Origin: UBA2279 sp041595875
Lineage (GTDB): Bacteria > Actinomycetota > Coriobacteriia > Anaerosomatales > Anaerosomataceae
Assembly: GCA_041595875.1 (NCBI GenBank)
Contig: JBFHJN010000063.1
Span: 1 to 14,130, forward strand
Length of the DNA stretch: 14,130 bases
Direction: 5' to 3'
Under the pieces are notes generated by a model, which saw only the letters and a list, made by a program, of their open reading frames with translations, did no database searches and had not been told where the DNA came from. Positions 6,181 to 14,130 of the stretch are shown here, piece after piece (position 1 is the first letter of the stretch; each line of letters begins with the position of its first letter). The translations under genes were made by a program, and so were the position numbers.

Positions 6181-7242
6181 ATGAGCATCGCAGAAGAACT
6201 TTCAGCATTGCGCGACGAAGCGCTCGATGCGGTCGTGTCCGCGACGGACCTGGACTCGCTTGAGGCCGTCCGTATCGCTTATCTCGGTAAGAAGGGCTCG
6301 CTGACGGCAGTGCTGCGTGGGCTTGGTTCCCTCTCGGCCGAGGAACGACCGGTGGCAGGCAAGCTCTCCAACGAGGTTCGGATCGCGTTGGAGGAAGCTC
6401 TCGCGCAGAAGCGCTCCCGTCTTGAGTCAGAAGCCCTGGCTTCGCGTATCAGTGCGGAAGCTGTTGACGTGACTCTGCCAGGGAGGCAGCGCACGCCCGG
6501 CAAGCGGCACGTCATCCATCAGGTCGTCGATGAGATAGTCCAGACCTTCGTAGGACTTGGATATGAGATCGGCGAAGGCCCTGAGGTGGAGCTGGACTAT
6601 TACAACTTCACCGCGCTCAACCACCCTGCAGACCATCCCGCCCGTGCGCTTCAGGACACTTTCTACGTGCGTGACCTCTCGGGCGACCGCGCGGTGGTCG
6701 AAGGCGAGTCGGACGTGCTGCTCCGCACGCATACCAGTCCCGTGCAGGTGCACACGATGGAGACTAAGAAACCTCCCATCTATGTGCTGGCTCCGGGCAA
6801 GGTCTATCGCCGGGATGTGGCCGATCCAAGCCATTTGCCGCAGTTCACGCAGATAGAGGGCCTCGTAGTCGACGAGGGGATCACGTTCGGAGACCTGAAG
6901 GGCACCCTCGAGCACTTCGTGAAGCGGATGTTCGGGGATGAGCGTCGTGTGAGGCTGCGGCCCCACTTCTTCCCGTTCACCGAGCCTTCGGCCGAGGTCG
7001 ACATCTCCTGCGGCATCTGCGGTGGAGAGGGCTGTCGTTCATGCGGCGGCGAAGGATGGCTTGAGATCTTGGGGTGCGGCATGGTCGATCCCAACGTCTT
7101 CCGTCACGTAGGCATCGACCCGGAGCGCTACTCCGGCTTTGCCTTCGGCATGGGTGCAGAGCGCATAGCCGCACTCAAGTACGGGATACCCGATCTGCGT
7201 CTGTTCATCGAAGGCGATATGCGGTTCCTTCGCCAGTTCTGA
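6181..7242 (+). CDS. pheS: Phenylalanyl-tRNA synthetase alpha subunit
   Basis: Catalytic subunit of the alpha2-beta2 class II enzyme that attaches phenylalanine to tRNA-Phe. 353 residues. The N-terminal coiled coil (about 1-90) binds tRNA. The catalytic core has LNHPADHPARALQDTFYV, LLRTHTSPVQ, motif 2 (GKVYRRDVADPSHLPQFTQIEG) and motif 3 (GFAFGMGAERIAALKYGIPDLR). A loop between them carries Cys277, Cys280, Cys285 and Cys288 (CxxC-x4-CxxC), which resembles a zinc site and is common in Gram-positive PheS but not in E. coli. The ATG at 6181 follows GAGG (6172-6175) at five bases. Expression is under the T-box directly upstream. pheT follows after 47 bases with no terminator. Confidence 0.97.
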   Translation: MSIAEELSALRDEALDAVVSATDLDSLEAVRIAYLGKKGSLTAVLRGLGSLSAEERPVAGKLSNEVRIALEEALAQKRSRLESEALASRISAEAVDVTLPGRQRTPGKRHVIHQVVDEIVQTFVGLGYEIGEGPEVELDYYNFTALNHPADHPARALQDTFYVRDLSGDRAVVEGESDVLLRTHTSPVQVHTMETKKPPIYVLAPGKVYRRDVADPSHLPQFTQIEGLVVDEGITFGDLKGTLEHFVKRMFGDERRVRLRPHFFPFTEPSAEVDISCGICGGEGCRSCGGEGWLEILGCGMVDPNVFRHVGIDPERYSGFAFGMGAERIAALKYGIPDLRLFIEGDMRFLRQF

Positions 7243-7289
7243 TCTGCTGATACGTTCCGCCCATCCGGGCGTGAGAGGAAGGACCTGCG

Positions 7290-9728
7290 ATGCGCGTCTC
7301 GCTGAAGTGGCTCTCCGAGCTTGTGGACATCGATGTCGATGTCTCCACGCTGTGCGACCGACTCGACATGACCGGTACCAAGGTAGAGGCCGTACATATG
7401 ACCGGGGCTACGCTTGATGGAGTAGTGGTCGGTCAGGTGCTCACCAAAGACCCGCACCCCGAGGCAGACAAGCTCTCGTGCTGCACGGTCGATGTAGGCG
7501 AGGCAGAAGCGCTGTCCATCGTCTGCGGGGCCACGAACTTCAAGGCCGGTGATAAGGTGCCGGTCGCCACGGTGGGGGCCACGCTGCCCAACGGGATCAC
7601 CATCAAGAAGGCCAAGCTCCGCGGGCAGGTCTCCATGGGGATGATGTGTTCTTCCACTGAGCTGGCCGTTGGCGGCGACGCATCGGGGCTGCTCATCCTG
7701 CCCGCGGATGCGCCGATAGGCGTTGCGTACGGGACGTACGCGGGGCTCTCGGACACAGTGCTGGAACTCGAGGTCACCCCGAACCGCCCCGACTGCCTGT
7801 CCATGGTGGGTGTAGCCCGAGAGGTGGGCGCAGTCATGGGGAGTCCTTTCAAGACTCCTGCATCGCTGCCCGAAGAAGCCGGCGCTCCTGCCGCCGGGGC
7901 GGTCACGGTCCGTGTGGACGATCCGGATCTGTGTCCCCGCTACACCGCGCGAGTGATACGTGGTGTGAAAGTGGGGCCGTCGCCTGACTGGCTCGTGCAG
8001 CGTATCACCGCCGCCGGTGCCCGTCCCATCAACAACGTGGTCGACGTCACGAACTACATCCTGTTCGAACTCGGTCAGCCGCTTCACGCGTTCGATCTGG
8101 ACAAGATCGCAGCCAGCGGGGGCAAAGCGGAGGTCATCGTCCGCACTGCGATCGAGGGAGAGGAACTCAAGACCCTCGACGGGCAGGTACGCCGTCTGGC
8201 CACGGACACTTTGGTCATCGCAGACACCAGGGGCCCCGTCGCGCTTGCCGGAGTCATGGGCGGGGAGGATTCTGAGGTCTCCGACCAGACCGTGGACGTA
8301 CTGCTTGAGTCCGCGTGTTTCGACACATCCACCACGAGCCGCACGAGTCGTCGGCTGGGACTGATCTCCGAGGCCTCGCTTCGCTTTGAGCGCGGCGTTG
8401 ACCCCGATCTGGCCGCCCGCGCGTCTGACCGTGCCGCGCAGTTGCTGGCCGAGGTAAGCGGTGGAACCGTGGCGCCCGGGATCGTGGACGTCTATCCGGC
8501 CGTTCCGGAGCCGTGCGTGCTCCGTTTGCGAGGAGAACGCCTGCGCGCGATCGTCGGCGCACCCATCACTGATGAGGAGGCCGCGTCTATCCTCGTCTCG
8601 CTGGGATTGACGCTGGAGCCTGCCGAGGACGGCTTCGACGTGACCGTCCCCACCTTCCGGCCCGACCTGGTGCGCGAGATCGACTTGATAGAAGAGGTCG
8701 TGCGCGTATGGGGCATGGAGCGCGTTCCGTCCACGTTCCCCGGTGGCCGGGAGCGCGTCGGTGCCCTCACGGCGGGACAGCAGCGGGACCTGTCGATCGG
8801 CGTCGCGCTGCGCGCGGCCGGTCTCAACGAGCATATCGGCTATGCATTCGCCGATCCCCGCGACATGGAGCGTCTGGGTTGGGAACTCGGTCCCGATGAA
8901 GTGCCGGTCGAGCTGATCAATCCCATGTCAGAGGAGCAAGCGGTCATGCGATGGACGCTTGCAGCGGGGTTGCTCCGTGTCGTCTCCTACAACCAGCGCC
9001 GTGGTGCGGGCGATGTGCATATCTACGAACTTGGCAACGTCTTTGTCACCGCGCCAGGGCGCAAGCAGCCAAAGCAGCGTCTGATGGTGGGCGGGGTCCT
9101 CGCGGGAGCGTGGGAGCGTCCCTCATGGGACCAAGACGCCCGGCCACTGGACTTCTTCGATGGCAAGGGCGCGGTTGAGACCCTGCTGGCCGAGCTCGGT
9201 GTGGATCGCGTCAAGTTCCGCACCAGCGAGCGCGCCTGGTTGCAGGCCGGGCGCAGCGCGGATGTCATCGTGCGTGGCGATGTGGTGGGCTGGATAGGTG
9301 AGGTCGCGCCGCAGGTGCTTGACGCGTACGGCGCAACCGGCCCTGTCACGATGTTCGAACTCGGTGTCACACCGCTTGGAAAGGCGGGTACCCGGACCCG
9401 TGCGTATTCCGAGGTACCGCGATACCCGTCGGTGAACCTCGATATCGCATTGGTCGTGGACGAAGGGGTGACATCCGAGCAGCTCATGCAGGCGATGACC
9501 TCTGCGGGCGGCAAGCTGCTGGACGGGATACGTCTGTTCGATGTGTACAGAGACCCTCAGGACGCGCCTACCGGGGAACGTCGTCTCCCCGAAGGCAAGA
9601 AGAGCCTGGCGTTCTCGTTGTCGTACCGCTCAAACGACCAGACGCTGAGCGATGAGGTCGTGCGTCCGGTCCACGAGAAGCTGCTTGCGAAGGTCTGCCG
9701 TGCTACCGGAGCAGAGGTGCGCGGATAG
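7290..9728 (+). CDS. pheT: Phenylalanyl-tRNA synthetase beta subunit
   Basis: 812-residue beta subunit, close to the usual length of about 800. In order: the B1 start (MRVSLKWLSELVDI), an EMAP-II-like tRNA-binding domain (about 42-152), the B3/B4 domain that edits Tyr-tRNA-Phe (about 212-382, with PINNVVDVTNY and QPLHAFD), B5 (about 400-475, with VPTFRPDLVREIDLIEEV), the catalytic-like domain, and a C-terminal FDX-ACB anticodon-binding domain (about 714-812, starting YSEVPRYPSVN). GAGGAAGG precedes the ATG at a good distance. It is co-transcribed with pheS. The next gene is 135 bases away and has its own promoter, so this ends the pheST unit, although no clear terminator is visible after it. 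Confidence 0.97.
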   Translation: MRVSLKWLSELVDIDVDVSTLCDRLDMTGTKVEAVHMTGATLDGVVVGQVLTKDPHPEADKLSCCTVDVGEAEALSIVCGATNFKAGDKVPVATVGATLPNGITIKKAKLRGQVSMGMMCSSTELAVGGDASGLLILPADAPIGVAYGTYAGLSDTVLELEVTPNRPDCLSMVGVAREVGAVMGSPFKTPASLPEEAGAPAAGAVTVRVDDPDLCPRYTARVIRGVKVGPSPDWLVQRITAAGARPINNVVDVTNYILFELGQPLHAFDLDKIAASGGKAEVIVRTAIEGEELKTLDGQVRRLATDTLVIADTRGPVALAGVMGGEDSEVSDQTVDVLLESACFDTSTTSRTSRRLGLISEASLRFERGVDPDLAARASDRAAQLLAEVSGGTVAPGIVDVYPAVPEPCVLRLRGERLRAIVGAPITDEEAASILVSLGLTLEPAEDGFDVTVPTFRPDLVREIDLIEEVVRVWGMERVPSTFPGGRERVGALTAGQQRDLSIGVALRAAGLNEHIGYAFADPRDMERLGWELGPDEVPVELINPMSEEQAVMRWTLAAGLLRVVSYNQRRGAGDVHIYELGNVFVTAPGRKQPKQRLMVGGVLAGAWERPSWDQDARPLDFFDGKGAVETLLAELGVDRVKFRTSERAWLQAGRSADVIVRGDVVGWIGEVAPQVLDAYGATGPVTMFELGVTPLGKAGTRTRAYSEVPRYPSVNLDIALVVDEGVTSEQLMQAMTSAGGKLLDGIRLFDVYRDPQDAPTGERRLPEGKKSLAFSLSYRSNDQTLSDEVVRPVHEKLLAKVCRATGAEVRG

Positions 9729-9786
9729 AGTATCGTCCTGAAACCGAATTAATCGCATAGCGCTTCGGAAAGAAATACAAATAAAC

Positions 9787-9818
9787 TGCATATCGGTTGA
9801 CTCGTATGCAATATGAAT
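9787..9818 (+). promoter_or_regulatory. Possible ArgR operator upstream of argC
   Basis: An inverted repeat TGCATA (9787-9792) / TATGCA (9805-9810) flanks the -35 box, and TGAAT (9814-9818), an exact ArgR half-site, lies between -35 and -10. ArgR boxes are usually pairs of TGAAT/ATTCA-type half-sites placed over arg promoters. The spacing here does not fit the classical 18-bp box well, so this is a suggestion based on location and half-site likeness. ArgR itself is not in the window. Confidence 0.4.
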
Positions 9819-9826
9819 CGTAGAAT
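9797..9826 (+). promoter_or_regulatory. Sigma70-type promoter of the arginine operon
   Basis: TTGACT (9797-9802) and TAGAAT (9821-9826), 18 bases apart, are each one mismatch from consensus. The DNA upstream (9768-9792) is AT-rich compared with the surroundings and may act as an UP element. The expected start near 9833 leaves a short leader of about 30 bases before argC. Confidence 0.75.
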
Positions 9827-9863
9827 CACTTCAGGCCGTCCGTCGACTCTGAGGTGATGTTCA

Positions 9864-10898
9864 GTGGTTTCCGTTGCTATCGTAGGCGCTGCAGGCTATG
9901 CCGGCGCCGAGTTGACCCGACTCGTGTTGGGTCACCCACTCATGGAACTCACGATGGTGACCTCCTCGGCGGATGCCGGTCGGCGCGTGTCAGAGCTCTA
10001 TCCCGCGTTGGCGGGATGCGATCTGGTGTATGTCCCGCATGACGCCGCACAGGTATCGCAAGTCGCACAGGTCGCGTTCCTTGCCGTCCCGCACACGGCC
10101 GCCATGGCGATCGTCCCGGGATTGCTGGAGGCGGGGCTCACGGTGATCGATGCCAGCGCGGACTTCAGGCTTCGCGACCCCGGGGTATTCTCGGCGTGGT
10201 ACGGCACGGAGCACGTGTGCCCGGACCTGTTGTGCGATGCCGTGTATGGTCTCCCCGAGCTGTGGCGTGACACCATTCCGAAGGCCCGGCTCGTCGCCTG
10301 TCCGGGATGCTATCCTACCGCCACTCTGCTGGCTGCCGCGCCTGCGATAGAGGCAGGCATCGTCACCTCGGGCCGCGTGATCGTCGATGCGAAGTCCGGG
10401 GTCTCGGGAGCCGGTCGGACACCCACCAGCGGTACCCATTTCGTGGCGGCCGCCGAGTCGGTCACCGCGTACAAGGTAGGTGCGCACCGGCACACCCCGG
10501 AGATCACCCAGGGTCTAAGCGATCTTGGCCTGGCGGATGTCAGGCTGACGTTCGCCCCCCATCTGGTGCCTATGTCGCGGGGCCTGCTTTCAACCGTGTA
10601 CCTGGAGATCGCGCCGGGCATGCCCGTCGAGGACGCGCACGCGGTCTATGCCGAGTACTACGCGGGTGAGCCGTTCGTGACCGTTCATCCGCTCGGAGTC
10701 ATGCCTTCGACCTCTGAGGTGCGCGGCTCGAACCGTGCCCACATCGGAGTCGCTGTTGACGGGGCGGGCACGCTGGTTGTCTCGGCGGCGATCGACAATC
10801 TAGTGAAGGGTACCGCGGGGCAGGCGATCCAGTGTGCGAACCTCGCCCTCGGGTACGAAGAGACAACGGGACTCGACCGGCCTGCGCCGGTCTTCTAG
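9864..10898 (+). CDS. argC: N-acetyl-gamma-glutamyl-phosphate reductase
   Basis: NADPH-dependent reductase that converts N-acetylglutamyl phosphate to N-acetylglutamate semialdehyde, the third step of arginine synthesis. 344 residues, the normal length. The N-terminal Rossmann motif is VAIVGAAGYAGAEL. The catalytic cysteine is Cys149 in CPGCYPT. VDAKSGVSGAGR and the histidine-containing AHRHTPEI that follow are conserved in the family. The start codon is GTG at 9864: GAGGTGA (9851-9857) lies six bases before it, and the Rossmann fold begins immediately. It is the first gene of argCJBD; argJ starts 12 bases after its stop codon. Confidence 0.97.
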   Translation: MVSVAIVGAAGYAGAELTRLVLGHPLMELTMVTSSADAGRRVSELYPALAGCDLVYVPHDAAQVSQVAQVAFLAVPHTAAMAIVPGLLEAGLTVIDASADFRLRDPGVFSAWYGTEHVCPDLLCDAVYGLPELWRDTIPKARLVACPGCYPTATLLAAAPAIEAGIVTSGRVIVDAKSGVSGAGRTPTSGTHFVAAAESVTAYKVGAHRHTPEITQGLSDLGLADVRLTFAPHLVPMSRGLLSTVYLEIAPGMPVEDAHAVYAEYYAGEPFVTVHPLGVMPSTSEVRGSNRAHIGVAVDGAGTLVVSAAIDNLVKGTAGQAIQCANLALGYEETTGLDRPAPVF

Positions 10899-10910
10899 GG
10901 ACGGGATCTC

Positions 10911-12137
10911 ATGGAAACGGGTACTGAAACCGGGTTCTCTTATGCCGAAGGCGGTGTCACCGCGCCTCTCGGCTTCCTTGCGGCCGGCGTGAGCGCCGGA
11001 ATCAAGAAATCGGGCAAACGCGATGTCGCGCTGCTGATCTCCGAGGAGCCCTGTCCCGCGGCGGCCGTCTATACACGCAACAGCATGGCCGCGCCGCCGG
11101 TGCTACTGACGCGCGAGAACCTCTCGGCGGGTGTGCTGCGCGCCGTCGTCGTGAACTCGGGCAACGCGAATGCGTGCACCGGCCCGCAGGGACTGGCGGA
11201 TGCGCAGGCCATGGTGGAGGCAACGGCGGATGCCGTTGGTTGCGAACCATCGCAGGTTGCCGTCGCGTCCACCGGCGTCATCGGGGTGCCGATGCCGATG
11301 GAGCTCGTTCTCGCGGGCATCGAGGAAGCGGCATCCGTGCTCGACAGTGCGGCGGGCACATGCGCCGCCGAAGCCATCATGACCACCGACACCTTCCTCA
11401 AGGAGATCGCGGTCAGCGTGGATGTTGAGGGCACGCGGTACACGGTGGGCGGGATGACCAAAGGCAGCGGCATGATCATGCCGAACATGGCCACCATGTT
11501 GGCGTTTGTGACGACCGATGCGCCCCTGACGAGCGCCGCGTGCGACCGGGTGCTTCGCTCGGTCGTTGATGTGACCTTCAACCGGGTCACGGTTGACAGC
11601 GACACCTCCACCAATGACACGTGTGTGCTCATGGCGAGCGGCGCTGCGGGTGGAGAGCCGATCGATGTGGGGGACGCGCGTCTGACGCAGGTGTCCGACG
11701 CGATCCATGCCGTCTGCGGCGAACTCGCACGCATGATCGTGCGCGACGGTGAAGGCGCCACCAAGTTCATCGAGATCACCGTGCGGGGTGCCGCTTGCGA
11801 TGAGGACGCGCGTAACGCGGCCATGTCCATCGCCAACTCGCCGCTGTTCAAGACGGCGATCTTCGGTAGAGACGCAAACTGGGGCCGTGTGGCCATGGCG
11901 GTAGGCAAGTCCACCGCCCGGGTCGACCCCCACAAGCTGGAGGTCATTTTCGCCGGCATCACGACCTGCCTGGACGGGACCGCTGTTGCTTTTGATGAGG
12001 ATGCCGCCTCGGCAGCGCTGGCCCTTGATGACATCGAAGTCATCGCAGATCTGCATCTGGGCGAAGGTATCGCCACTGTGTGGACCTGTGATCTGAGTTA
12101 CGAATACGTGCGGATAAACGGGGAGTATCGCTCATGA
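10911..12137 (+). CDS. argJ: Ornithine acetyltransferase (glutamate N-acetyltransferase)
   Basis: ArgJ moves the acetyl group from N-acetylornithine to glutamate, giving ornithine and recycling the acetyl group; some members also make N-acetylglutamate from acetyl-CoA. 408 residues. The precursor cuts itself into alpha and beta chains before a threonine nucleophile, here Thr195 in the MATML motif (cleavage Ala194-Thr195). TKGSGMI (183-189) precedes it, and the C-terminal part has NDTC and a GRDANWGR motif. Whether it is mono- or bifunctional cannot be read from the sequence. The Shine-Dalgarno is weak (GGGACGGGA), so reinitiation from argC may contribute. The stop codon overlaps the argB start by four bases (ATGA). 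Confidence 0.97.
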   Translation: METGTETGFSYAEGGVTAPLGFLAAGVSAGIKKSGKRDVALLISEEPCPAAAVYTRNSMAAPPVLLTRENLSAGVLRAVVVNSGNANACTGPQGLADAQAMVEATADAVGCEPSQVAVASTGVIGVPMPMELVLAGIEEAASVLDSAAGTCAAEAIMTTDTFLKEIAVSVDVEGTRYTVGGMTKGSGMIMPNMATMLAFVTTDAPLTSAACDRVLRSVVDVTFNRVTVDSDTSTNDTCVLMASGAAGGEPIDVGDARLTQVSDAIHAVCGELARMIVRDGEGATKFIEITVRGAACDEDARNAAMSIANSPLFKTAIFGRDANWGRVAMAVGKSTARVDPHKLEVIFAGITTCLDGTAVAFDEDAASAALALDDIEVIADLHLGEGIATVWTCDLSYEYVRINGEYRS

Positions 12138-13063
12138 GGCCTGAGATGTTGGAAGAACTGCTGGCTAAAGCCGGCACGCTTATGGAGGCTCTCCCGTGGA
12201 TCAAGCGCACGTGGGGCGGCACCGTCGTCATCAAGTACGGTGGCTCGGCCATGACCGATCCCGAGCTTCGCGACTCGGTTGCCGCAGATATCGTGCTCAT
12301 GAAGCTTGTGGGCATCAACCCCGTGATCGTGCACGGCGGCGGTCCGGAGATCACCTCGTACATGGAGCGTCTTGGCATGGCGGTCGAGTTCTACCAGGGC
12401 TTGCGGGTGACCGATGATGCGGCCATGGAGATCGTGAAGATGGTGCTCGTCGGCAAGGTCAACAAGGAGCTTGTCTCGGCCATCAACCAGCACGGGAGAC
12501 TTGCGGTGGGACTTGCGGGCGACGACGGAAACCTGATCAAGGCCAAGCAGCTTGACGCCCGCCTCGGGCGGGTGGGCGAGGTCACGTGCGTTGACACCAC
12601 CGTGGTGGAGAACCTGATCGCTGACGGGTTCATCCCGGTCATCGCCTCGGTGGCGGCGGGTGACGACGCGGGGAGCTATAACATCAACGCTGACCTGGTG
12701 GCCGGAGAGATCGCGTCAGCTCTGGATGCCGACAAGGTGATCTTCCTCACCGACGTCGATGGCCTTTATGCCGACTTCGCCGATAAGGACTCGCTGATCA
12801 GCGCGCTCTCGCTTGAAGAGGCTGAGACGATGGTCGGCGGTGGGACCCTCTCAAGCGGCATGATCCCCAAAGTGGATGCCTGCATCCATGCGCTGCACGC
12901 TGGCGTGGAGCGCGCTCACATCCTCAACGGCACTTCGCCGCACGTGTTGCTGCTTGAGGTCTACACCGACGCGGGTGTCGGGACGATGATCACCCGTGAC
13001 GGCAGCCTGGGGCTGCCTGACGACGAGATGTACGCTGCCTATGAGGGAGAGGTGACGCTGTGA
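12134..13063 (+). CDS. argB: N-acetylglutamate kinase
   Basis: Phosphorylates N-acetylglutamate with ATP, the committed step in the recycling pathway. 309 residues. The nucleotide-binding elements of the amino acid kinase fold are present: VVIKYGGSAM with Lys34, then VIVHGGGPEI, and FLTDVDGLY near the C-terminal half. The first 27 or so residues form a helix before the first strand (with EALPWIKR), longer than in the E. coli enzyme and like the N-helix of hexameric, arginine-inhibited kinases such as that of Thermotoga. Feedback inhibition by arginine is therefore expected, which fits a pathway with ArgJ. It overlaps argJ by four bases and argD by one, so argJ, argB and argD look translationally coupled. 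Confidence 0.97.
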   Translation: MRPEMLEELLAKAGTLMEALPWIKRTWGGTVVIKYGGSAMTDPELRDSVAADIVLMKLVGINPVIVHGGGPEITSYMERLGMAVEFYQGLRVTDDAAMEIVKMVLVGKVNKELVSAINQHGRLAVGLAGDDGNLIKAKQLDARLGRVGEVTCVDTTVVENLIADGFIPVIASVAAGDDAGSYNINADLVAGEIASALDADKVIFLTDVDGLYADFADKDSLISALSLEEAETMVGGGTLSSGMIPKVDACIHALHAGVERAHILNGTSPHVLLLEVYTDAGVGTMITRDGSLGLPDDEMYAAYEGEVTL

Positions 13064-14130
13064 TGGGAGAGCTTCTTGAGGCTACGGGCGCTCTGGATGC
13101 CGCTTATCACATGGGGACCTATGCCCGAAAGCAGGTCATGTTCGTCCGTGGTGAGGGCATGCGCCTCTACGATGATGACGGCCGAGAGTACCTGGACTTC
13201 GTCGCGGGGATAGGCGCGGTCAACCTGGGTCACGCACATCCGGCCGTCACGGAAGCGGTCGCGACACAGGCGGCGAAGCTGGTGCACGTCTCCAACCTGT
13301 TCCACGTCGAGCATCGGGCGCATCTGGCCGAGGTCATAGCCACGCTGGCCGGCGGCGGTCGGAAGGTGTTCTTCGCGAACTCCGGCACCGAGGCCGTCGA
13401 GGGAGCGATCAAGCTTGCGCGTCGCTGGGGCAAGCTCAACAAGGGGCCGGAGTGCTACAAGATCATCACCGCGGAGCGCAGCTTCCATGGTCGCACGCTG
13501 GGCGCGCTGACCGCCACGGCACAACCGTCCAAACAAGAGGCCTTCGCGCCGCTCCTTCCCGGGTTCGGCCATGTCCCGCTCAACGACATTTCCGCACTTG
13601 AGGACGCGATAGACGACACGGTGTGTGCAGTGATGCTCGAGGTCGTCCAGGGCGAGGGTGGCGTCTATCCATGCACGCCCGAGTACCTCACTTCAGTCCG
13701 CCGGCTTTGCGACGAACGTGGTGTGTTGTTGGTGCTCGACGAGGTGCAGACAGGGTTCTTCCGCACCGGGACGGCCTTCGCGCATCAGTCCTTCGGCATC
13801 CGCCCCGACATCATGGCGCTCGCCAAGGCGATGGCCAATGGTCTGCCCATAGGCGCGGTCGTCGCAACCGACGAGGTTGCTGCTGCGTTCAGGCCGGGAG
13901 ATCACGGGTCCACGTTCGGCGGAGGGCCTGTCGTGTGTGCCGCCGCGCTCGCTACCGTCGGTGCGCTGCATAGCGAACGTCTGGGCGAGAATGCCATTGC
14001 GATGGGCGAGTACCTAAGGGACGGTCTTGCCGGTCTTGCCGAGAAGACCGGAGAAGTGGCTGTTGTCCGGGGGATCGGTCTCATGGCAGCGGTGGAGCTT
14101 TCGCGTCCTGTTGCGGCTGCCGTGGCCGCC
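13063..14130 (+). CDS. argD: Acetylornithine aminotransferase, 3'-truncated by the window edge
   Basis: PLP-dependent class III aminotransferase that converts N-acetylglutamate semialdehyde to N-acetylornithine using glutamate. 356 codons are visible, open to the last base; full members have about 390-400. Seen in order: the start region with GMRLYDDDGREYLDF, the PLP phosphate loop FFANSGTEAVEGAIKLAR, SFHGRTLGALTATAQ, the cofactor Asp in VLDEVQTGFFRTG, and Lys255 in LAKAMANGLPIGA that forms the Schiff base. The ATG at 13063 shares one base with the argB stop (TGATG), and GAGGTGA (13049-13055) lies seven bases before it. A GTG one codon earlier (13060) is the alternative start. Some family members also act as succinyldiaminopimelate aminotransferase; the operon points to arginine. 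Confidence 0.96.
   Translation, partial: MGELLEATGALDAAYHMGTYARKQVMFVRGEGMRLYDDDGREYLDFVAGIGAVNLGHAHPAVTEAVATQAAKLVHVSNLFHVEHRAHLAEVIATLAGGGRKVFFANSGTEAVEGAIKLARRWGKLNKGPECYKIITAERSFHGRTLGALTATAQPSKQEAFAPLLPGFGHVPLNDISALEDAIDDTVCAVMLEVVQGEGGVYPCTPEYLTSVRRLCDERGVLLVLDEVQTGFFRTGTAFAHQSFGIRPDIMALAKAMANGLPIGAVVATDEVAAAFRPGDHGSTFGGGPVVCAAALATVGALHSERLGENAIAMGEYLRDGLAGLAEKTGEVAVVRGIGLMAAVELSRPVAAAVAA

Noticed and set aside
5828..6184. Open frame of 118 codons spanning the T-box leader
   Set aside because: It overlaps the riboswitch and the peptidase gene in another frame and has no recognisable protein features.
7258..7271. Hairpin CGCCC-ATCC-GGGCG between pheS and pheT
   Set aside because: Short, without a following T run; not a terminator, and pheS and pheT are expected to be co-transcribed.
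7128..8834. Long open frame on the - strand (568 codons) opposite pheS and pheT
   Set aside because: Antisense shadow of pheT, with low-complexity, arginine- and histidine-rich translation and no recognisable motif.
9744..9768. CCGAA/TTCGG repeat after pheT as a terminator
   Set aside because: Only five pairs with a 15-base loop and no T run, so it is too weak to call.
11069..12076. Two overlapping open frames on the - strand opposite argJ
   Set aside because: Both are shadows of argJ; neither shows a motif or a plausible ribosome binding site in context.

Overview
The window looks like a chromosomal stretch of a high-GC Gram-positive bacterium. The clues are GC-rich codon use, a T-box leader on pheST, a PheS with the cysteine-rich loop known from Gram-positives, an infC leader with an intrinsic terminator, and a TasA/SipW-type export pair. 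A deep-branching actinomycete such as a Coriobacteriia relative would fit, but that placement is an inference and no rRNA is present to test it. All genes are on the + strand.

Positions 1-4847 are translation genes plus one sensor kinase. The 3' two thirds of thrS come first, then a membrane PAS histidine kinase, then infC-rpmI-rplT. The infC operon has its own sigma70-type promoter just after the kinase stop codon, a leader with an intrinsic terminator, and an AUU start codon on infC. A strong terminator follows rplT.

Positions 4848-6180 hold a two-gene cassette and a riboswitch. A small TasA/camelysin-like exported protein overlaps by one base with a SipW-type (Ser/His) signal peptidase. 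The Shine-Dalgarno of the first gene lies in a 10-bp hairpin. The 3' end of the peptidase gene is also Stem I of a phenylalanine T-box riboswitch that controls pheST.

Positions 6181-9728 are pheS and pheT, the two subunits of phenylalanyl-tRNA synthetase. The order thrS-infC-rpmI-rplT-pheS-pheT is the same as in Escherichia coli, but here it is interrupted twice, by the kinase and by the TasA/SipW cassette.

Positions 9729-14130 are an arginine biosynthesis operon, argC-argJ-argB-argD, with argD running off the end. It starts from a good promoter that overlaps a possible ArgR operator. ArgJ recycles the acetyl group, and ArgB has the N-terminal helix typical of arginine-inhibited kinases, so arginine feedback on ArgB is expected.
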